From positions 1 to 17,547 of the forward strand of contig DATBJU010000015.1 in NCBI GenBank assembly GCA_036556265.1: a stretch of DNA of 17,547 nt, written 5' to 3'. The DNA comes from JAUSIF01 sp036556265 (GTDB lineage Bacteria; Pseudomonadota; Alphaproteobacteria; Rhizobiales; Xanthobacteraceae). The position numbers were made by a program, and so were the translations under genes. Numbering within the stretch: position 1 is the stretch's first letter; every line of letters starts with the position of its first letter. Below the pieces are notes generated by a model. It was not told the origin of the DNA and searched no databases. It worked only from the letters and a program-made list of their open reading frames with translations. Of this stretch, positions 14,437 through 17,547 are shown in pieces.

Positions 14437-15669
14437 ATGGCGCGCGGCGTTTTCTGGTTTCTCGTCGCCCCGCTCGTCGCATTGGGGCTGGTTGCTTGTC
14501 GCTTCGACTACGAGGAGCGCGAGCCCTGGCGCGCGGAAGCCGAAGAGCAATGCGTGGCGCAGCGGCACGTACAGCCCTCCGCCTATCTCGAAGCCGGATC
14601 GGCGCTGAACGGGAACGGCGTGTGCGGCATGACGCGGCCGTTCAAGGTCGCGGCCGTGAGCGGCGGCTTCGTCGCGCTTGAGCCGAAGGCGACGCTCGCA
14701 TGTCCGCTGGTTGCGAACGTAGAAGCCTGGTTCATTGAGTCGATCCAACCTGCAGCGATGGCGTGGTTTGGATCGCCGGTGACGGAGGTCAAACAGATCT
14801 CCGCCTATTCCTGCCGCACAATGAACGGCCAGCCCGGCGCTGCGATTTCGGAGCACGCATTCGGTAACGCGCTCGATATCTCGACCTTCCGGCTCGCCGA
14901 CGGACGCGAGATCAGGGTAAAGGATGGCTGGAAGGGCGCGCCGGAGGAACAGGGGTTCCTCCGCACTGCGCATGCCGCCGCATGCGAGCGATTTTCCACC
15001 GTGCTCGCGCCCGGCGCCGACATTTTCCATTACGATCACATCCACGTCGATCTCGCGCGGCGCGCCTCCGGGCGTACCGTGTGCAAGCCGGAGCCGATGA
15101 CCGTGGCGCCCCCGGCGCCGCGCATGCCGGAGAGCGTTCCGATCGTGCGTGGACCCGCGCCGTCGAGTTCACCGTGGGCGCAGAACGCGCCGCATGTTGC
15201 GAACGCGCGTGCCGCGTCGCCCTGGTCGCAGGCGGCGCCGCAGCAGATCCAGGGGCCGCGGGTGATCGAACGCGAGCCTGCACTGCGTTCGGCCGGGCCT
15301 CCGCTCGTGCTTGGCGGACAGGCGCCGCCGGCGAACTCGCTGGCAGCGCAAATGCCGCTCGCGGAGCGCGTGCGGCAGGCGCTCGGAACGCCTGGGCCGA
15401 CGCAAGCGGCACCGCCGCCTCCACCGCCTGTCCAGCCGAATCCATATGGTCTTGTGCCGCCGGGACGCATTCCGAACGCAAGCTTCGGCGCCGATCCGGT
15501 CGTGACGGGTTCGCTTGGGGCGCAGAAGAAATCCAGCGATAGCACAAATGGGGCGCGCTCCATGTCCGGCGCCAATCTCATGCATCCCGAGTCGATCGCG
15601 GAGCAGAAGGCAAGCTCTGAACCGGCGTCCGTGTTCAACCTGCCCGGCGGCAGGATCAGCAAGAACTGA
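14437..15669 (+). CDS. Extensin-like family lipoprotein (putative peptidase-like fold) with a Pro/Ala-rich tail
   Basis: A 410-residue protein. The N-terminus is a short signal with the lipobox LVAC, placing the lipid-modified Cys at C21. Residues about 38-220 are the extensin-like C-terminal domain found in many Alphaproteobacteria: CGMTRPF, ISAYSCRTMNG (121-131), SEHAFGNALDIS (138-149), then GFLRTAHAAACERFSTVL and FHYDHIHVDLARR (197-209). H140, D147 and H201/H203 resemble the metal site of M15-type D,D-carboxypeptidases, suggesting peptidoglycan as substrate (inference). Five or more cysteines may form disulfides. Residues about 215-410 are a long Pro/Ala/Gly-rich, probably disordered tail. 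No ribosome binding site precedes the ATG, which is unusual for this window. Confidence 0.87.
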   Translation: MARGVFWFLVAPLVALGLVACRFDYEEREPWRAEAEEQCVAQRHVQPSAYLEAGSALNGNGVCGMTRPFKVAAVSGGFVALEPKATLACPLVANVEAWFIESIQPAAMAWFGSPVTEVKQISAYSCRTMNGQPGAAISEHAFGNALDISTFRLADGREIRVKDGWKGAPEEQGFLRTAHAAACERFSTVLAPGADIFHYDHIHVDLARRASGRTVCKPEPMTVAPPAPRMPESVPIVRGPAPSSSPWAQNAPHVANARAASPWSQAAPQQIQGPRVIEREPALRSAGPPLVLGGQAPPANSLAAQMPLAERVRQALGTPGPTQAAPPPPPPVQPNPYGLVPPGRIPNASFGADPVVTGSLGAQKKSSDSTNGARSMSGANLMHPESIAEQKASSEPASVFNLPGGRISKN

Positions 15670-15717
15670 CGGAACGATCGTTCGGGCATTCCACCGCTTC
15701 ATGATAGGCGTCCGACG

Positions 15718-16539
15718 ATGACCTTCTCATTGAATGGGCGGAGCGTGGATTACGTCGAGTACGGTGCGGGGCCCTGCCTCGTATTCGTTCCGGGCTCATT
15801 CAGCACAACCGCCGCCTGGCGCCCCATAATCGACATTCTCAAGGACCGCTACCGGACGGTGGCGACCAGCCTGATGGGATGCGGCGGCACGGAGGAGATG
15901 CGTACCGCCGACAACTGCACGATTGATCAACAGGCCGAGGCAGTTGAGGCGGTCGTCGCGCGTACCGGTGTGGCGGTACATCTGATCGGTCATTCGTGGG
16001 GCGGCTCGGTCGCGCTGTCCGTGGCGCTCCGCCGAATAGCGGGACTCGCAAGCCTGGTGCTGATCGAAGCGAATCCCTGCGATGTGTTGCGGCAAAGCGG
16101 CGAGACTGAAATGTACGATCGCGTCCGGCGGATGTGCGACGACTACGTGAGAGCGTATCGCGCGGGCGAGCAGGACGCCGCGCGGCGGGTCATCGATTTT
16201 TGGGAAGGAGCGGGGAGCTTCGACCGGATGCCTCTGCGCGTTCGCGAGTACATTATTCAGACGACTCCGACAAATATCCTCGACTGGTCTGCGCATTGGG
16301 CGTTTCGGGCGAAGCTGTCGGAGTACGCCTCGGTATTGCTTCCGGCATTGGTTCTCCACGGCGGGCAAACCCATCCAGCCATGCGGCGGGCGGCAGAAAT
16401 TCTTGCCGCGCAAATGCCGAAAGCGAGGCTTGCGAGCGTGGCAGGGGCGCGTCACTTCCTGATCAGTACGCATCCGCGCGAAGTGGCGGGCGCGATTGCC
16501 GAGCATGTCTCGTCGGTCGAGGCTACCCACGCGCAGTAG
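15718..16539 (+). CDS. Alpha/beta hydrolase of unknown substrate
   Basis: A 273-residue alpha/beta-hydrolase-fold protein. The oxyanion-side VFVPGSFSTTAAWRPII (22-38), the nucleophile elbow GHSWGG (S93), and the catalytic His in VAGARHFLI (H246) are clear. The third triad member is not: where an Asp is normally found after strand 7 the sequence is VLHGGQTHPAM, with no acidic residue. E117 in LVLIEANP, after strand 6, is the best substitute, an arrangement known in some family members. No signal peptide. AGG lies 9 bases before the ATG. It stops 12 bp from the convergent hydantoinase gene and starts 48 bp after the lipoprotein gene, so cotranscription with the latter is possible but without functional logic. 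Confidence 0.85.
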   Translation: MTFSLNGRSVDYVEYGAGPCLVFVPGSFSTTAAWRPIIDILKDRYRTVATSLMGCGGTEEMRTADNCTIDQQAEAVEAVVARTGVAVHLIGHSWGGSVALSVALRRIAGLASLVLIEANPCDVLRQSGETEMYDRVRRMCDDYVRAYRAGEQDAARRVIDFWEGAGSFDRMPLRVREYIIQTTPTNILDWSAHWAFRAKLSEYASVLLPALVLHGGQTHPAMRRAAEILAAQMPKARLASVAGARHFLISTHPREVAGAIAEHVSSVEATHAQ

Positions 16540-16551
16540 CTACGGCCGATC

Positions 16552-17547
16552 TCAATCGCGACGTTTGTGCGGGTCGCCGTATCCGCCCGCGGTTGGCGTC
16601 TCGATGATGATTGCCTCGCCGGCATCGAGCACGGTCTGATCGCAGCCGTCGAGCATCTCGATCGTACCGTCCTTGCGGCGCACGGAGTTCTTCCCGATCT
16701 CACCCGCTTCGCCGCCTGCGAGACCGAACGGCTGCACGCGACGGTGGCCTGATAGAATTGCGCAATCCATCTTCTCCAGGAAGCGGATGCGGCGGTGGAT
16801 GCCGTTGCCGGCGTTCCATTGGCCCCGTCCACCCGAGTTCGGACGGATGTGGAAGTCCTCGAGGAGTACGGGGAAGCGGAATTCCAGCACTTCGGGATCA
16901 GTGAGACGCGTGTTGGTCATGTGCGTATGCACGGCGTCGGTGCCGTCGAAGCCGGGGCCAGCGGGGGAGCCGGAGCAAATCGTCTCATAATACTGATAGC
17001 GATCGTTCCCGAAGGTAAGGTTGTTCATGGTGCCTTGTGCCGCGGCGAGCGCATTGAGTGCGCCGAACAGGCAATTGGTCACGGCTTGTGATGTCTCGAC
17101 GTTGCCGGCAACGACGGCGGCCGGGAACTCCGGCGAAAGCAGCGAACGCTCCGGCAGCTTGATGCGGATCGGCCGCAGACAGCCGGCGTTCATCGGAATC
17201 TCGTCGTCCACCATGACGCGGAAGACGTAGAGGACGGCGGCGCGCGTCACCGGGGCCGGCGCGTTGAAGTTGGTGTTCTGCTGCGGTGAGGTGCCGGTAA
17301 AGTCGACAGTCGCCTCGCGCTTTCTCTTGTCGACCAAGATTTTTACCTTGATCACGGTCCCCTGGTCCATTTCGTATGAGAACTCGCTGTCGTGCAGGCG
17401 ATCGAGCACGCGCCGCACGCTCTCGGCGGCGTTGTCCTGCACATGGCCCATGTAGGCGCGCACGACGTCGAGGCTGAACTGGCCGATCATCTTCTTGAGC
17501 TCGCGTACGCCCTTCTCGTTCGCTGCGATCTGCGCCTTGAGGTCGAG
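16552..17547 (-). CDS. hyuB: Hydantoinase B/oxoprolinase family subunit (HyuB), C-terminal part, truncated by the window edge
   Basis: A frame of 331 residues plus stop that stays open to position 17547, so the gene begins outside the window; family members are about 550-600 residues, so roughly the N-terminal 40 percent is missing. The visible start DLKAQIAANEKGVRELKKMI, then VVRAYMGHVQDNAAESVRR, VDFTGTSPQQNTNFNAP, RVMVDDEIPMNAGCLRPI, FPAAVVAGNVETSQAVTNCL, FPVLLEDFHIRPNSGGRGQW and the terminal TAGGYGDP are all typical of HyuB. With HyuA these proteins form ATP-dependent N-methylhydantoinases, 5-oxoprolinases or acetophenone-carboxylase-like enzymes. Which of these applies cannot be told from this part. 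HyuA would be expected upstream, beyond the window. Confidence 0.93.
   Translation of the reverse strand, partial: LDLKAQIAANEKGVRELKKMIGQFSLDVVRAYMGHVQDNAAESVRRVLDRLHDSEFSYEMDQGTVIKVKILVDKRKREATVDFTGTSPQQNTNFNAPAPVTRAAVLYVFRVMVDDEIPMNAGCLRPIRIKLPERSLLSPEFPAAVVAGNVETSQAVTNCLFGALNALAAAQGTMNNLTFGNDRYQYYETICSGSPAGPGFDGTDAVHTHMTNTRLTDPEVLEFRFPVLLEDFHIRPNSGGRGQWNAGNGIHRRIRFLEKMDCAILSGHRRVQPFGLAGGEAGEIGKNSVRRKDGTIEMLDGCDQTVLDAGEAIIIETPTAGGYGDPHKRRD

Noticed and set aside
14212..15045. A 277-codon minus-strand frame opposite the extensin-like gene
   Set aside because: It mirrors the plus-strand lipoprotein, whose lipobox and conserved His/Asp motifs are clear; the reverse translation has no motif.

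Overview
The window is high-GC DNA that reads as an alphaproteobacterial chromosome, most likely from the order Hyphomicrobiales near Bradyrhizobium, Rhodopseudomonas or Xanthobacteraceae. The reasons are family content (secreted isochorismatase-like protein, DUF3179, EttA, ArsR/SRPBCC pair, OpgC, extensin-like lipoprotein), frequent ATGA stop/start overlaps, and two intergenic palindromes resembling dispersed repeats remembered from that group. The taxon is inferred from memory, not from a search. No insertion sequence, prophage, CRISPR array, rRNA or tRNA was seen. Most of the window looks like ordinary chromosomal metabolism.

Layout. 40-1627 (+): a secreted isochorismatase-fold protein and a dienelactone hydrolase with a very basic tail, probably one operon. 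1651-3314 (-): an FMN alpha-hydroxy-acid oxidase downstream of an SRPBCC protein that also ends in a basic tail; this pair converges on the first operon. 3417-7551 (+): a secreted DUF3179 protein, the ABC-F translation factor EttA, a nested palindrome, and an MltB-type lytic transglycosylase. 7610-7984 (-): a small secreted protein with a strong intrinsic terminator, divergent from a PaaI-type thioesterase (8162-8689, +). 8723-9495 (-): an ArsR repressor and SRPBCC partner with ATGA overlap, behind a promoter whose -10 lies inside a perfect dyad. 9609-10550 (+): a nitrilase, divergent from arsR.

10561-13279 (-) is the most coherent block: an OpgC-type membrane acyltransferase followed by two exported SGNH-fold proteins, joined by two successive ATGA overlaps. 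The distal SGNH protein keeps a full catalytic set, while the proximal one has lost essentially every canonical catalytic position. I infer an envelope-glucan (or other polysaccharide) O-acyl modification system pairing an active enzyme with a pseudoenzyme. trmO lies upstream on the same strand (13352-13870).

14005-14088 (-) encodes a 27-residue probable membrane protein with a TTG start, a good ribosome binding site, a plausible promoter and structured 3' RNA. The right end holds an extensin-like lipoprotein (14437-15669, +), an alpha/beta hydrolase (15718-16539, +), and the C-terminal part of a hydantoinase B/oxoprolinase subunit (16552 to the window edge, -).
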